Source: Saccoglossus kowalevskii (lineage: Eukaryota; Hemichordata; Enteropneusta; Harrimaniidae). Taken from it: a stretch of DNA of 39,385 nt. Made by a program: the position numbers and the translations under genes. Positions within the stretch are counted from its first letter, which is position 1. Each line of letters opens with the position of its first letter. Positions 12,801-22,338 of this stretch are shown one piece after another. The stretch lies in NCBI RefSeq assembly GCF_000003605.2, contig NW_003123908.1, forward strand, positions 365,587-404,971, written 5' to 3'. The notes below the pieces were generated by a model, which made no database searches, was not told the DNA's origin, and saw nothing but the letters and a program-made list of their open reading frames with translations.

Positions 12801-15800
12801 ATATTAGCTCTAATAGTAACGGGTCTTTCAGGAAATGACAGAGGTGTGTATCTGTGGTCAAAATAAGTCATATTTGAATAATCTTGCATAAAATAAATGC
12901 TATTTTTAGTTTTATGTGTGCTACTATTGGAGATATACATTTTTCATAGAGCAAACACGATATTATTGCAAAAAATAATTCATGTATTCTAATAAACCAT
13001 TTTCTGACATTGGTAAATTTTATCCTCTGTAACCAAATAATTCTCTATAAGTCAACTGTAATAAAATAAACTTGCATAATTTTTAATCTTTTTGACTAAG
13101 ATGTGCAGACAAGAATTCAACTTTCTTGCTAGAACAAAAATTATGGACCTTGTTCATATACCAATACATTTGAAATCTTCAGTCTATGAGTTGGATTATT
13201 CTGGTTCAAAATTGAAAAAAATTTCAAATAATATATTAGCCCCAATATTACAGTGAAAAGAATGTTCTCCCAACCCGGACATACATGTACTTATAGTTAA
13301 TTAGTTAATTGGATAATTATTGTGCTAGATTAAGCAATTTTTGAAATATAGCTGGACCTAGGGGGTCCACCGGGGCTTCAATTGTATGTGTCTGAGGTAA
13401 CATAATCTCAGTATCTGGATTACATGATGATCACATGAATTTGGACTTTCCATGGTCAAAACTTTTTGTGTTATACAAAATGAAATATGTTTCTTGTTTT
13501 CTTGAAAATGCCTGAAACGATAATGTCAACAGTGTTTTATGGCTGATGACTTATTGGAAAATTGAATTTTTTCAAAGTTTCAAAGTTGGTTGTTTGCTGT
13601 TATGAAACAATGCAAATGTTTTCCCTGTCAAACACTTCCCAAGATGCAATGCAGAAAAATGAGATAGTCATAGCATATAGCACTGTAACATAAATATGTA
13701 CTGATTATGACTTTATTGAAGACAGTGTCTAGTGAACATTACATTCAATTGATATATGTATTTTTACCAATTTAACTTTATATATACTTAACAATAAAGT
13801 TTTGAAAAATAAGTAAATATTTTTTTTATTTTTTTTTGATGTATTTAGCTTGAAGCTATCTTGGGTGAAGACCCCAGCCCAGCTACAAAGTAAGTATGTT
13901 TTAATTTAGAATTATGCTGTATGGTATAATGGTCATCACAGCATATTTTAATCCTTAATCATTAGTTGGTGTGCATGTTTAAATAAATTTGTTAATTCTG
14001 TTTCTGTGATTAAATAATTTGTTTATGATGATTCTCATTCTGTGAGACAGGCATCCCAAAGTGTTCCAGGCTTCTCAATTATAACTGATACCATTTCAAA
14101 CCAGATGCCAATGTGTTGTTTTCAAACCCCACCCTAATTTTTTGATATAAAAGATGTATCCCAGAATGCAATATACTTACATCCATATCTGTATTTTTTC
14201 ATACTATGCATTCAATGAGCAGAAAGTATTTAAGGTACTGTGTTGTTCTCATCTGTATCGATATACTGCATAGTTTTACTAGTTATACCTCAACCTTTCC
14301 TTCTTTTCAGTTTTCCCAGCTTTTTGATTATATATATATATTATATCTACAATGTTCCTTGCCTTCGTTGTTAGGTGAAACAAAATTGACTATAAATGTC
14401 AGGACTGGGAATCTGCTATCAGGCACAACAATACATTAAAAACAAAACAAGAAAGTTGATTATTGCCTCATAGTGTGGGAAGCTGATTGTTTTTAACCAT
14501 TTTGTGTTATTAAAACTTTTGACTACATAAATTCAGAAAGTTTAAATCAAAGACAAAATGTAGTAGTGTATCTGAAAGAGGATCCTATGACTTGTAGATA
14601 CACTACCCTTTCTATAATATATGTAAATTATATGGTAAAACAGGATAAGTGATATTGAAAGTGTGCTACCATGGCAACACCAATTCAAATTTGGATATTG
14701 TGGACTTGTGTCTTTTTGTTTAATGATAGTTACTATGCTTTTTTGACAGGCGCATGCAAGAATCCCACAGTGACCGTTGGAAGAAACACCCACACAAAGC
14801 GATGCCATCAACGACCATACCAAATGCTGAAGCACCACAGTTTGTAAGTTCTGGAAATAAATCAACTTCAAATTAAGAGTTTCATCTTTCTCTTTAATGT
14901 TCTGCTTTTCACCGATGGTTGGGGTAGATGAGTGAAAATTATATACTTGATGACAATTCAGTGAAAATAATTTACACATCTAAACTTGAATTATGGTTTT
15001 CATTTTGTTTTTCAGAATGTGAAAAAACTTGGTCGTAATATGCGCGCCAAACCTAACAAAGTATCGGCAGACACCGTGGCACAACCAGGTCAAGAGAACG
15101 TACAGTTACTGAATGTCCGACCAATTGGTACTATTGTAAGTATGGGAATAATTTGTGTTGAGTAGACCAATTTCCATTCACTGTGAAATTGACCATAAAA
15201 ACACAACAAATAAAGGTCATAGCGGTGTAGTAGCATCAAAACATCACATGGAAACGTGGAATTAAAAAAAACATGAAATTATATATCTACACTCTATAAT
15301 GTCGTATAGACATTTGATAATTGGCAATTGTAAGGGTAATTAACATTATATTTACAGGCAAATTGACATTTCAACTTTAACTATGAAAAAGTTAAAAATC
15401 AAATCATTTAATTTTTTGTAGCAGACGGTCCAAACTTTTCATGCACTAGATCTCATAGTAAATCGAAAAATCTCCTATTCAATGATTGCCTGACTGAAAT
15501 GAGCACCATATATTGATAACCTGGACTACTCTAGTATATTCTTTGATACATTTACAGTTAGTGTATTATTAGATTTACCAGCTTTACCACATGAATCACT
15601 GGACACCTTCAATGTTAATTATTCTAAAAACTAAATTATGTTCACAGCCACGTGAGGGAGCATACTGGGGTGAAACTGTTGACGTACCGGTGTATGCTGC
15701 AGTACCAATGCAATCAGACTACGCTTGGATGCCACAGGTGACTGACCTTGGTGGTTCTCAGCAGTTGCCACAACAATATATGCAGCAACCGTTGCCACAA

Positions 15801-17687
15801 CAGTATATGCAACAAGAGATTCCACTTCAACAGATGCCACAACAGATGCAACAGCAGCTGTTCCAACCAGTGGATACACACCCTGTGAGTATAGACATGT
15901 GTTGTTTGGTTTAGGTCAGTGGGAGCAAAAGCTGTCCTGGATGACAGTGTGAGGTGAGATTTAAGTAAACGCTCTCCAGGAAGATAATGTGAAGTGTGAT
16001 TGAAGTAAACGGTGTCTCGGATGACAGCATAAAGTGAGATGGAAGCAAACGCTGTCTGGATTACAGTTTAAGGTTGGATGGAAACGAATACTGTCCAGAA
16101 TGACAGTGTGAGGTGGGATGGTAACAAATTTCAATAAGAAATGTTGAAATCAAAATATATAAATTAATGTTTAACATTTAAATTTATTAGGTCAGGTAAA
16201 TTGATGATGCTATTATTTTCATTCACAGATTTATCAAGAACAACTAGAGCTGCAGAGACTACAAGATGAGATGGAGAACCAGAGGCGGAGGGAACAAGAA
16301 AAAGCTGAGATCAATCGACTATTGGATGAGGCATTCTCATTAACTAATACCCCACTGCCAATATCGCAGGGATTTTCACCTTCCTCCGGGATAGATATTT
16401 CGCCAAGATCAGGGTCGTCAGGTATAGCACCCGGAATTATATTAGATCCGGCATCTTTGGAAAGGACGCCTAAAAATCCATCCATGATTCCTGGTGCAGT
16501 GTCAACTGGAAACATCTTCCCAAATCAGATAGGTTCTCTTCCTAGATCAGGTTCTTATTCTGATAATAATTTTTCACATCAGTTTGGAATGCCAACGACT
16601 GATGTTGGATACACTCCTCTTGGAAGTGTGCCCAGACAATCGATGTTTCCGCATCAGCAACAATCTCAGAATATTTTCCCTGTGCAACAATCACCAATGC
16701 TACAAAGGCATCAGCCGCTCATACAACCGCAACCACAGTATGGAACAGCAGCGCCCCAAAATGTGAGTCAGGGATTGGCAGGTCGAAGGTCACTCAACCC
16801 TGGGGCAGAGCAACTTGAGAGAGAGAATGCCTCTTTGAGTGAACAGTTGAGATTGCAGCGACTTCAATTAGATAACACCTTATCTGAACTGGGACAGGCT
16901 CAAAGCAGACTGCAACACTTGGGTGAAGGTAGTTCATCTAGGGACTCGCCATTATCACATTTGTCAAGGCTCCAGAGAAAAGTGGCTCCAGCAGCCTCTC
17001 TCTACAGACCTGAGGAATTAGCGGGGCCTGCTGAAGGTTGGTCGACGACTAAAGGACACAGAGGCCCAGATGGACGTACTTCAGTAAGTTCATTTGATAT
17101 TTATATTCTGTGCCAATTAGTATTTGGAAACTTTCTGAAATTACAGTAGATAAATATAATATTTACCGGTACATATACTACTACCCTTTCCGTACAGCTT
17201 ACAGACAGTATTATTTCAAGTTCTCAACCACATGGCAGTGGTTCAACAAGGCACCAATCAGCTGAAAGACAAAGGTCACCAGTCAGCAGTAAAGGTGATG
17301 ATGTCATTACTGATGGACAGGAGGGTTCAGGTAAGCCCAAGTTTATGAATATGCCTTGTCTTTGAATGTTTTTAATAAACTGTTTTCATGAAAAAAAATC
17401 TAAACATTATCGTAATTTCACTAATGATTTTTTGTGCATTTCACAACCCCATAAAACATACAAACTTTAGAGCAGTTGGAAATGCTCATACAATACTTGG
17501 TGGCTTGTTAAAAGTCAGACAGTTCAAATTTTTTTTTTTAAATTCTACAGGAAGATCCAGATCTTCGTCATCGGGAAAAGAGCCGCACCTGACCTCCGCC
17601 AGTATTCCAGGTGTCTCGTCATCAGACACATTAACAAGGGAACAAAGAGAAGCAATCATTCAAGGCATGAAAAATTATGAAGTCTGA
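53..17687 (+). CDS. KIAA1549: KIAA1549-family (UPF0606) type I membrane protein, 5'-partial
   Basis: Spliced gene, reconstructed as join(53..3850, 6205..6351, 7011..7208, 7525..7554, 10266..10459, 11120..11279, 11862..12098, 12383..12595, 13849..13889, 14750..14843, 15016..15135, 15648..15884, 16229..17083, 17198..17330, 17551..17687). All junctions are GT-AG and phase-consistent, giving 2197 residues (human KIAA1549 is about 1950). Order: Ser/Thr-rich ectodomain (residues 1-1150), SEA-like region with dibasic sites (about 1150-1330), transmembrane helix (about 1332-1355), basic stop-transfer WKKKCCK, then a mostly disordered cytoplasmic tail. Family assignment rests on this architecture and on the tail motif RLLDEAFSL, which matches LLEEAFSL in vertebrate KIAA1549. 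The molecular function of the family is poorly known; the human gene is best known as a fusion partner of BRAF. An acceptor precedes residue 1, so the signal-peptide exon(s) lie left of the window. The gene converges with the BLTP3 gene. Family call fairly secure; paralogue (KIAA1549 or KIAA1549L) not resolvable. Confidence 0.85.
1020..3090 (+). repeat. Coding tandem repeat, 174-bp / 58-residue unit, about 12 copies
   Basis: The unit begins SESELFTIIPTSIVPSSSET and continues through DTSSVII, SFSSVLVPSES and TESVLYTQSMSP. Starts of successive units at 1088, 1262 and 1436 are exactly 174 bp apart. Two units (1436 and 2120) share the same 12-bp deletion removing IPTS, so they are 54 residues long. 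Flanking units (SESEIFTI near 990, SESELFTIHPSS near 2995) are more diverged, as expected for the edges of an array that grows by unequal exchange. Because the unit length is a multiple of three, the reading frame survives copy-number change. Confidence 0.93.
3851..6204 (+). other. Intron of KIAA1549-like gene
   Basis: AT-rich non-coding sequence of 2354 bp between phase-0 exons. I see no exon that passes a splice-phase check, no RNA gene and no clear mobile element. It contains T-rich runs near 5406-5420 and 6040-6050. Confidence 0.7.
6205..6351 (+). CDS. KIAA1549: KIAA1549-like exon: SEA-like juxtamembrane region
   Basis: Acceptor tttttcctAG at 6203-6204, donor GTAAGT at 6352, 49 codons, phase 0. 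It reads ITDLTPLGDDEFEVLFYVVD then DGTPVPATKATEAYATM and ends LGQE. The alternating hydrophobic strand followed by a short helix resembles the second half of a SEA-type fold, but no canonical GSVVV autoproteolysis site is seen. Confidence 0.85.
6438..6950 (+). repeat. Intronic 42-bp minisatellite, about 12 copies
   Basis: Each 42-bp unit is a pair of similar half-units containing ttatattgccctctagaatg and ttatactgccacacatattg. It lies entirely in the 659-bp intron 6352-7010. Because 42 is divisible by three and the unit lacks stops in several frames, it creates long spurious open frames on both strands. The spliced intron start (GTAAGTGGGAAAACTTAA) has an in-frame TAA, so retention would not read into the array. 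Confidence 0.92.
7011..7208 (+). CDS. KIAA1549: KIAA1549-like exon: transmembrane helix
   Basis: Acceptor ttttAG at 7009-7010, donor GTAGGA at 7209, 66 codons, phase 0. It encodes a short extracellular stretch (VTASPTPYLQEETDN), a very hydrophobic segment (LWIIIGVVAGVILLIIIIII then IYCC), and a strongly basic stop-transfer KKKCCKSGK. The positive-inside rule places the C-terminus in the cytoplasm. The CC pairs at the membrane edge are plausible palmitoylation sites (inference). Confidence 0.9.
7525..7554 (+). CDS. KIAA1549: KIAA1549-like candidate 30-bp microexon
   Basis: Thirty bases with acceptor ttcgtcAG at 7523-7524 and donor GTAAGT at 7555, encoding EFESFSELNV in phase 0. It could be skipped without changing frame, since both neighbouring junctions are phase 0, so it may be alternatively spliced. 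Support is splice-site quality and phase only. Confidence 0.55.
7555..10265 (+). other. Intron of KIAA1549-like gene
   Basis: AT-rich intron of about 2.7 kb. A possible extra short exon at 9427 is discussed in the findings. Otherwise only low-complexity T/A runs (e.g. 9231-9240) are seen. Confidence 0.65.
10266..10459 (+). CDS. KIAA1549: KIAA1549-like exon: cytoplasmic tail
   Basis: Acceptor cttccccAG, donor GTATGA at 10460; 194 bp, phase 0 in and phase 2 out. Reads TDKTTSIDMAGLRIDIERGE and ends MDRTDKIR. Polar and probably disordered cytoplasmic sequence. Confidence 0.83.
10621..10838. mobile_element. MITE-like inverted-repeat element with TA flanks
   Basis: Starts TACTGTAAAA and ends TTTTACAGTA, so a CTGTAAAA terminal inverted repeat is flanked by TA on both sides. 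An inner pair, cactgggttttaattttgc (from about 10642) and aaattaaaacccagtg (about 10689-10704), forms an additional hairpin. Length is 218 bp with no coding capacity, so it is non-autonomous. TA flanks fit a TA-targeting DNA transposon superfamily (inference). It sits in an intron. Confidence 0.7.
11120..11279 (+). CDS. KIAA1549: KIAA1549-like exon: cytoplasmic tail
   Basis: Acceptor tgttctaAG at 11118-11119 and donor GTGGGT at 11280; 160 bp, phase 2 in, phase 0 out. Reads SLISESGDGDSLSIKARRIE then DMPADRRPRSYGGL and ends SLVSME. Ser/Arg-rich and probably a phosphorylated disordered segment. Confidence 0.83.
11311..11522. mobile_element. MITE-like element, copy 1 (TACTG...CAGTA, long inverted repeats)
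   Basis: About 45 bp at the left end (TACTGTGGAATACTTTATTT then tcgctggaatt) is repeated inverted at the right end (aaataaagtattctgcagta). The centre contains gtgaaatataggaaaaaaag. A clearly related copy lies at 26908-27102, in an intron of the opposite-strand gene. Non-coding. Confidence 0.8.
11862..12098 (+). CDS. KIAA1549: KIAA1549-like exon with NAGNAG acceptor
   Basis: The acceptor is caccaacAGcag. Use of the first AG gives 79 codons starting QEGPDRDAGLF; use of the second (exon from 11865) would drop one Gln in frame. Donor GTAAAT at 12099. Ends MKAAGVPK. Cytoplasmic polar segment rich in Asp, Met and Pro. Confidence 0.85.
12383..12595 (+). CDS. KIAA1549: KIAA1549-like exon: charged single-helix segment
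   Basis: Acceptor ttataacAG, donor GTACGA at 12596, 71 codons, phase 0. Begins IWYKTKKDLDPEQLKEEIEK and continues into an Arg/Lys/Glu-rich run (KEKEKLRKEKEKKRAERRKRR) predicted as a long charged alpha helix. It corresponds in position to the basic YRNKLRLKAKRK stretch of vertebrate KIAA1549. The basic run could also act as a nuclear-localisation or membrane-binding patch. Confidence 0.87.
12596..13848 (+). other. Intron of KIAA1549-like gene
   Basis: About 1.25 kb of AT-rich sequence without an exon, RNA gene or clear repeat that I can support. Confidence 0.65.
13849..13889 (+). CDS. KIAA1549: KIAA1549-like small exon
   Basis: 41 bp, acceptor gtatttAG at 13847-13848, donor GTAAGT at 13890, phase 0 in and 2 out. 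Encodes LEAILGEDPSPAT and the first two bases of Lys. The preceding exon ends AAQPE, giving AAQPELEAILGEDPSPATKR across the joins. Confidence 0.82.
14750..14843 (+). CDS. KIAA1549: KIAA1549-like exon: cytoplasmic tail
   Basis: Acceptor ttttgacAG, donor GTAAGT at 14844; 94 bp, phase 2 in, 0 out. Reads RMQESHSDRWKKHPHKAMPS and ends NAEAPQF. His/Lys-rich polar segment. Confidence 0.83.
15016..15135 (+). CDS. KIAA1549: KIAA1549-like exon: cytoplasmic tail
   Basis: Acceptor gtttttcAG, donor GTAAGT at 15136, 40 codons, phase 0. Reads NVKKLGRNMRAKPNKVSADT and ends NVRPIGTI. Confidence 0.83.
15648..15884 (+). CDS. KIAA1549: KIAA1549-like exon: Gln-rich segment
   Basis: Acceptor tgttcacAG, donor GTGAGT at 15885, 79 codons, phase 0. 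Starts PREGAYWGETVDVPVYAAVP, then a Gln/Met/Pro-rich low-complexity run with repeated QQYMQQ and PQQ. Vertebrate KIAA1549 tails are likewise rich in Tyr, Pro and Gln here. Confidence 0.85.
16229..17083 (+). CDS. KIAA1549: KIAA1549-like exon: conserved LLDEAFSL helix and coiled coil
   Basis: Acceptor attcacAG, donor GTAAGT at 17084, 285 codons, phase 0. It begins with a charged helix (IYQEQLELQRLQDEMENQRR) leading to RLLDEAFSLTN (about 16316-16348), the best family marker in the window. A Ser/Pro/Gln-rich linker follows, then a heptad-like segment (EQLERENASLSEQLRLQRLQ, about 16806-16920) that probably forms a coiled coil. Exon ends TKGHRGPDGRTS. Confidence 0.9.
17198..17330 (+). CDS. KIAA1549: KIAA1549-like exon: Ser-rich tail
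   Basis: Acceptor ccgtacAG, donor GTAAGC at 17331; 133 bp, phase 0 in, phase 1 out. Reads LTDSIISSSQPHGSGSTRHQ and ends TDGQEGS. Polar, probably disordered. Confidence 0.83.
17551..17687 (+). CDS. KIAA1549: KIAA1549-like terminal coding exon
   Basis: Acceptor attctacAG after a poly-T tract; phase 1 in; stop TGA at 17685-17687. Encodes GRSRSSSSGKEPHLTSASIP and ends DTLTREQREAIIQGMKNYEV. The C-terminal amphipathic helix preceding an acidic or aromatic end resembles the AIREEVAKLAKKQ helix near the C-terminus of vertebrate KIAA1549. Confidence 0.88.
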
Positions 17688-18891
17688 AAATAGATAATTC
17701 TTCCATAAATCTGTTTTCTATTAAAGATGCAATGAAAGCATAGACCTCTCATACTGTGCTGATTAATTTCCAAATTAATCAAAAAAATTAACTGCATATT
17801 ATGCCAGTATGATAAGGTCACTATGGCTTTAAACTATATTATAAACAATGGTACATGATGAATCAGTACTTTGCAGTATTAATGGTTTTTGATTTTTTTT
17901 TCAAAAATTTCCATTTTTTTTATTGTGTTATTGCTGTCCAAAGGTGCATTTCATGCTAAGATACCGGTAATATTAGCTAAAAGTTACTCTGTGACATATT
18001 TTTTATTTCTAAATTCTCATTAAAAATGTAACTTTTATTTTCTTTTTAATATTGACTTTTTCTGTAGTTTCCTTCCATACACCGCTTTTTTAACTGATGC
18101 ATGTTGTGACCAGAAATTGGTCTATTTTTTTTGTCTGGGCTGAATCTGCCCCCTCCCCCGATACAATGCAGGTTTTGCTGTTTCAGCAGGTCTGAAATAT
18201 AAGAACTAAATAAAACGCAATATTAATAACTTCCAAATATAAGTGTTAGAAGACTATATACTAATAATAATATAGCACGAACATATATGTTCAACAAATA
18301 AGGCAACTTTACATATCAAGTTTATGAAACAATCTTGGTGATTGGGTGCTTTTCAAATTTCCAGTTTACATTACCAAATCAACACGTGCCTTACCGGTAC
18401 TTTGTATTCAACTATTTATTCGTCCTAAAGGGGAATTGCTAATGGAATGGTGCAATTGATTTTGTAATCAAGATAATGATAACTATATATATATATATAT
18501 ATATGTAATATATTAATACTTCTGTAAAATAAGTTTTTTTAATGTATTTTTCAATTGGCCAATTTCCTATTTTATTTTAGTATAAATTGCAACCAACTCT
18601 GTTGCACAGCAGCCTTTTCCTTGATACATAGTAATAAATTATATTCACTTTTGTGCAATGCATTGAAACACAGCATTACAAATCAAAATGTGTCTTGTTG
18701 CTCCTACTATAAAGGAGAACCATATTTATAATAAATAAAAAAGTTATAAAACAAATTTTAATATATAGATACTACTTTGTAATTTCTTCATAGCAATATC
18801 AATTTTAGAATGAATATGAACATATTTTTCATTACTTAGGAAAATTATTAAATGTTTATATGAATTCGCATTTACTGTGAATGTGATATGT
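17688..18891 (+). other. Probable 3'UTR and flank of KIAA1549-like gene
   Basis: Non-coding, very AT-rich. Candidate poly(A) signals are ATTAAA at 17720-17725 and AATAAA at 18209-18214; which is used cannot be told. A (TA)n run lies near 18482-18505. Confidence 0.45.
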
Positions 18892-20012
18892 AAATACATG
18901 TACAATATATAAAATGTACTAACGTAGCTTTGTTTTGAAAGATCATTCTCATCAAATATGTAATTGGAGTCATGACTCCATGATGTGACAATTATTTTAC
19001 GTCACTTGTATACTTTTGTTTTTCCTGTTTTTACCTCATATCAGAACTTGTATTGTATAGTTTTTATATGCAATCAATTTTGTCTGACCAATACAGTAGT
19101 TTTATCTTCCGTTTAATAGTGGTAATAATGTCCTTGTGTTACGCCTTGTATACTACCATGTAAGCACTGAAAATAACATTCTTGAAAATTATGTACAAGC
19201 ATGATGGCGCCCCCAGTGTTCAAATAGGTCATTTTCCTTTGTTTTTACATGATTACCTTCATAGTTCTCTGCATTTGAGAAAGGTGTGTGAAAATATTCA
19301 CTAAATTGAAACACAAAAAAGGCATGTAATAATTGGAATATTTTGATAGTCCTCAATTGAATCAATTCTTTCATCTACTGCTTTGTATGGACTTGTGCTT
19401 CCTGACTGGACTATGAATATATTACATAGAAATTACGGCAACAAGTACTATGAAATACATGTACAATATATAAAATGTACTAACGTAGCTTTGTTTTGAA
19501 AGATCATTCTCATCAAATATGTAATTGGAGTCATGACTCCATGATGTGACAATTATTTTAAGTCACTTGTATACTTTTGTTTTTCTTGTTTTTACCTCAT
19601 ATCAGAACTTGTATTGTATAGTTTTTATATGCAATCAATTTTGTCTGACCAATACAGTAGTTTTATCTTCCGTTTAATAGTGGTAATAATGTCCTTGTGT
19701 TACGCCTTAAATACTACCGGTAAGTACTGAAAATAACATTCTTGAAAATTATGTACAAGCATGATGGCGCCCCCAGTGTTCAAATAGGTCATTTTCCTTT
19801 GTTTTTACATGATTACCTTCATAGTTCTCTGCATTTGAGAAAGGTGTGTAAAAATATTCACTAAATTGAAACACAAAAAAGGCATGTAATAATTGGAATA
19901 TTTTGATAGTCCTCAATTGAATCAATTCTTTCATCTACTGCTTTGTATGGACTTGTGCTTCCTGACTGGACTATGAATATATTACATAGAAATTACGGCA
20001 ACAAGTACTATG
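18892..20012. repeat. Tandem duplication of a 561-bp segment
   Basis: 18892-19452 is repeated as 19453-20012. The start (aaatacatgtacaatatata) and end (acggcaacaagtactatg) match, with one 1-bp indel and a handful of substitutions (e.g. tttacgtcact versus tttaagtcact; gtgtgtgaaaat versus gtgtgtaaaaat). I estimate 98-99% identity by eye. No flanking transposon signature is evident, so this looks like a simple recent segmental duplication. Confidence 0.95.
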
Positions 20013-21639
20013 GAATACATCCTGTACTATGGAGTATGTGGTAGAGATAGCAATTTTTGTTTTTATAAACTATACTGTATATGTGTTTTAATTTCATGCC
20101 TTATGGGCATGTTTTCCCTTTTTATACAATCTCTGAAAAAATAATTATTTCTAAAAATAAATTTTTTTAGACAAATTAGGTGTTACAATTTGTCTTATAG
20201 TTGTGTGTTTGCAAGTAAAGGATTTAAGTGGATTGCAATCTGATTAAAATCTGATGTAGGTATTATAGGTGCCAAGTTATGATACAAGATAAAACTAAAT
20301 AATAGCAATTGAAAGCAAAAAATTCCACCTGTATTTCTCAAGTATTGGTCAGAGAGTACACTGATGCAAAATCAAGACAAGCCCTGTTCCACTGACTTCT
20401 CGGAAATTGCAGATCTGATGGTGCCATTTATGCTCATGGTTTTTACTTTAGTTTAACCTGAACATTGCCCTGACAAAATCAGACAGTCCCCCATGTTGCT
20501 TTTACTGGTAGTTGATCTCAATGTCTAGTACAAGTCACATGTACACGTCTACCAATGGGCTCGCTCCATGCATTATTTGTATGTCAATTTTAATGCAGTA
20601 TGACTGGGAGTGCATAGACCGACAAAATGTGGTAATATAGTCACCGATACAGAGAGAGAAACATGCATGGATACCTTAAAAAAATGATACATGTACCCTG
20701 TATGTATGATCCTGATACAAAGGCCTGATCACCTGCAAGAAATGATTCTGGAAATATAGACTGATTTTAGACAAATTGGTCGTCCGTTAAATCAAATCAC
20801 AAAATAATGCAACCCACAGTATACTATTTTTTTTTTTTAAATATTTTTGTGCCAGGTGACAGTTCTGGACATTGAATGTCACCGTTGTCTCTTCTGACTT
20901 TTTTTTGTATGTGCTAGTGCTGACACATAGTATACTATTTGTAAGCAAACTTTCTACTGAATCTATATATCAGGAAGGAAAGTGGCCACCAGTCGGCCAT
21001 TTCTTAATGATCCTGAATGAATGAAACCACTGGTCATCTCTGAAAAATGGCCTCAAACACATTTAAGAATCAGAATTTAGCAAATTGGAGGACCAAAATG
21101 ATGTCAGTCAACCACATTTAATGAAATAGTAATGACAAGACATGAATGTCACTGTCCCCGTTATTTAATTATAAAATACGTTAAAATAATACAGTGAACA
21201 TCTGCAAACAATTGAATTAATATGTACTCTATATGAGTACAACTCATCATAAAGTGATTTTGTTTAATCTTATAACTGAAAATTTCATTGACCTGGGTCC
21301 AAAATCTCAAGTGCAACCAAACTATGTCTCATACATGCTCAAGAAACTCATAAATCTGAGTAAACCTTGATGTACCTTTAATAACAAATTCACTTCTATG
21401 TTAATTCAGGTCTTTGTATATTACCAGGACCTGGGTTTGTTTCAGTATCACCACTATAGTTCCCATCAAAATGTAGCCCTGTCACCCCTCTACTGTTTCC
21501 ACTGAGATTGGTAATGGTATGACCCATCTGTCACTGATTCAGATCCAGGTCATGACGTCACTAAAAATCCTAGCATTACAATCTACTGGTAAGCTAATTA
21601 TTTATTCTGAGCATGCTCAGTTGTTCTCTCAGTGATGTT

Positions 21640-21835
21640 GGGAGAGGTAGTTTTGGATGAAAATCATGAAAAAGACCCACTTAGGATTTTAGACTTGTTC
21701 ATCAACCTGCCAAGTTTCATCGATATCTGCTGCAGAGTTTCTGAGAAAATATTAGAGATGTCACAGACAGAAAATTGAAATAAGAATTAAATAGTCCGCC
21801 TTTCAGGCTGCGCCTGAAATGGGGACTAAAAATGT
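21640..21835 (+). mobile_element. Dispersed repeat with 3' hairpin and CTAA end
   Basis: Contains caagtttcatcgatatctgc, a phrase typical of high-copy invertebrate repeats, then acagacagaaaattg and a hairpin: AGTCC (21793-21797), TTTCAGGC/GCCTGAAA (21801-21808 / 21812-21819), GGACT (21823-21827), followed by CTAAAAATG. The same tail layout appears at 33593-33630 and 37082-37112. The left boundary is uncertain. Confidence 0.55.
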
Positions 21836-22184
21836 GCATGCATGTCTGAGAAATGGCTCCACATGGATGGACAGAACCCAAATAATATTCCCCTGAACAA
21901 GGCATTATTATACATTTGTCACCGTAACGCCATACATGTAAGTTACAGTGTGTCGTAATTTTGCTGTATTTTACAGGGTATTTTCATCCTACCACACAAG
22001 GAAATACAAATTCCAAATATGGAATCATTATACACGTACATATCTAAGCATTCTCTAATAATAAAAACAAACATGGCTGCCACCAGGTAGTGACTGGACT
22101 CCACACAAAGAAGTTCGCTGATTCTGTTCTAAACTTTTTGAATTTCGGCATTCCCATGATGTATCCTTGGAAGGAAAAGATGTA

Positions 22185-22338
22185 TAATAATAATAAGGTT
22201 ATTACGAGCATACCTCAAAGTATGAACTTAGACAGTACGTCGTCGCATCGACCTCCACTGCGCGTCAGTTGATACTTTCACTGTACTCTCTTCATGCATA
22301 CTTTGAGGTAACCTCGTAATAACGTAAAATTATTATAT
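22185..22338. mobile_element. Inverted-repeat (MITE-like) element
   Basis: The left arm aaggttattacgagcatacc plus tcaaagtatg is matched in inverted orientation by catactttgaggta plus acctcgtaataac on the right. The interior is about 80 bp and has two CpG-rich patches (acgtcgtcgcatcgacc, actgcgcgtc), unlike the AT-rich surroundings. Part of the left flank recurs, inverted, at about 34808-34858. Confidence 0.65.

Noticed and set aside
19189-19934. Two nearly identical 61-codon minus-strand frames 560 bp apart
   Set aside because: Their similarity is explained by the tandem duplication; no start context, codon bias or family resemblance.
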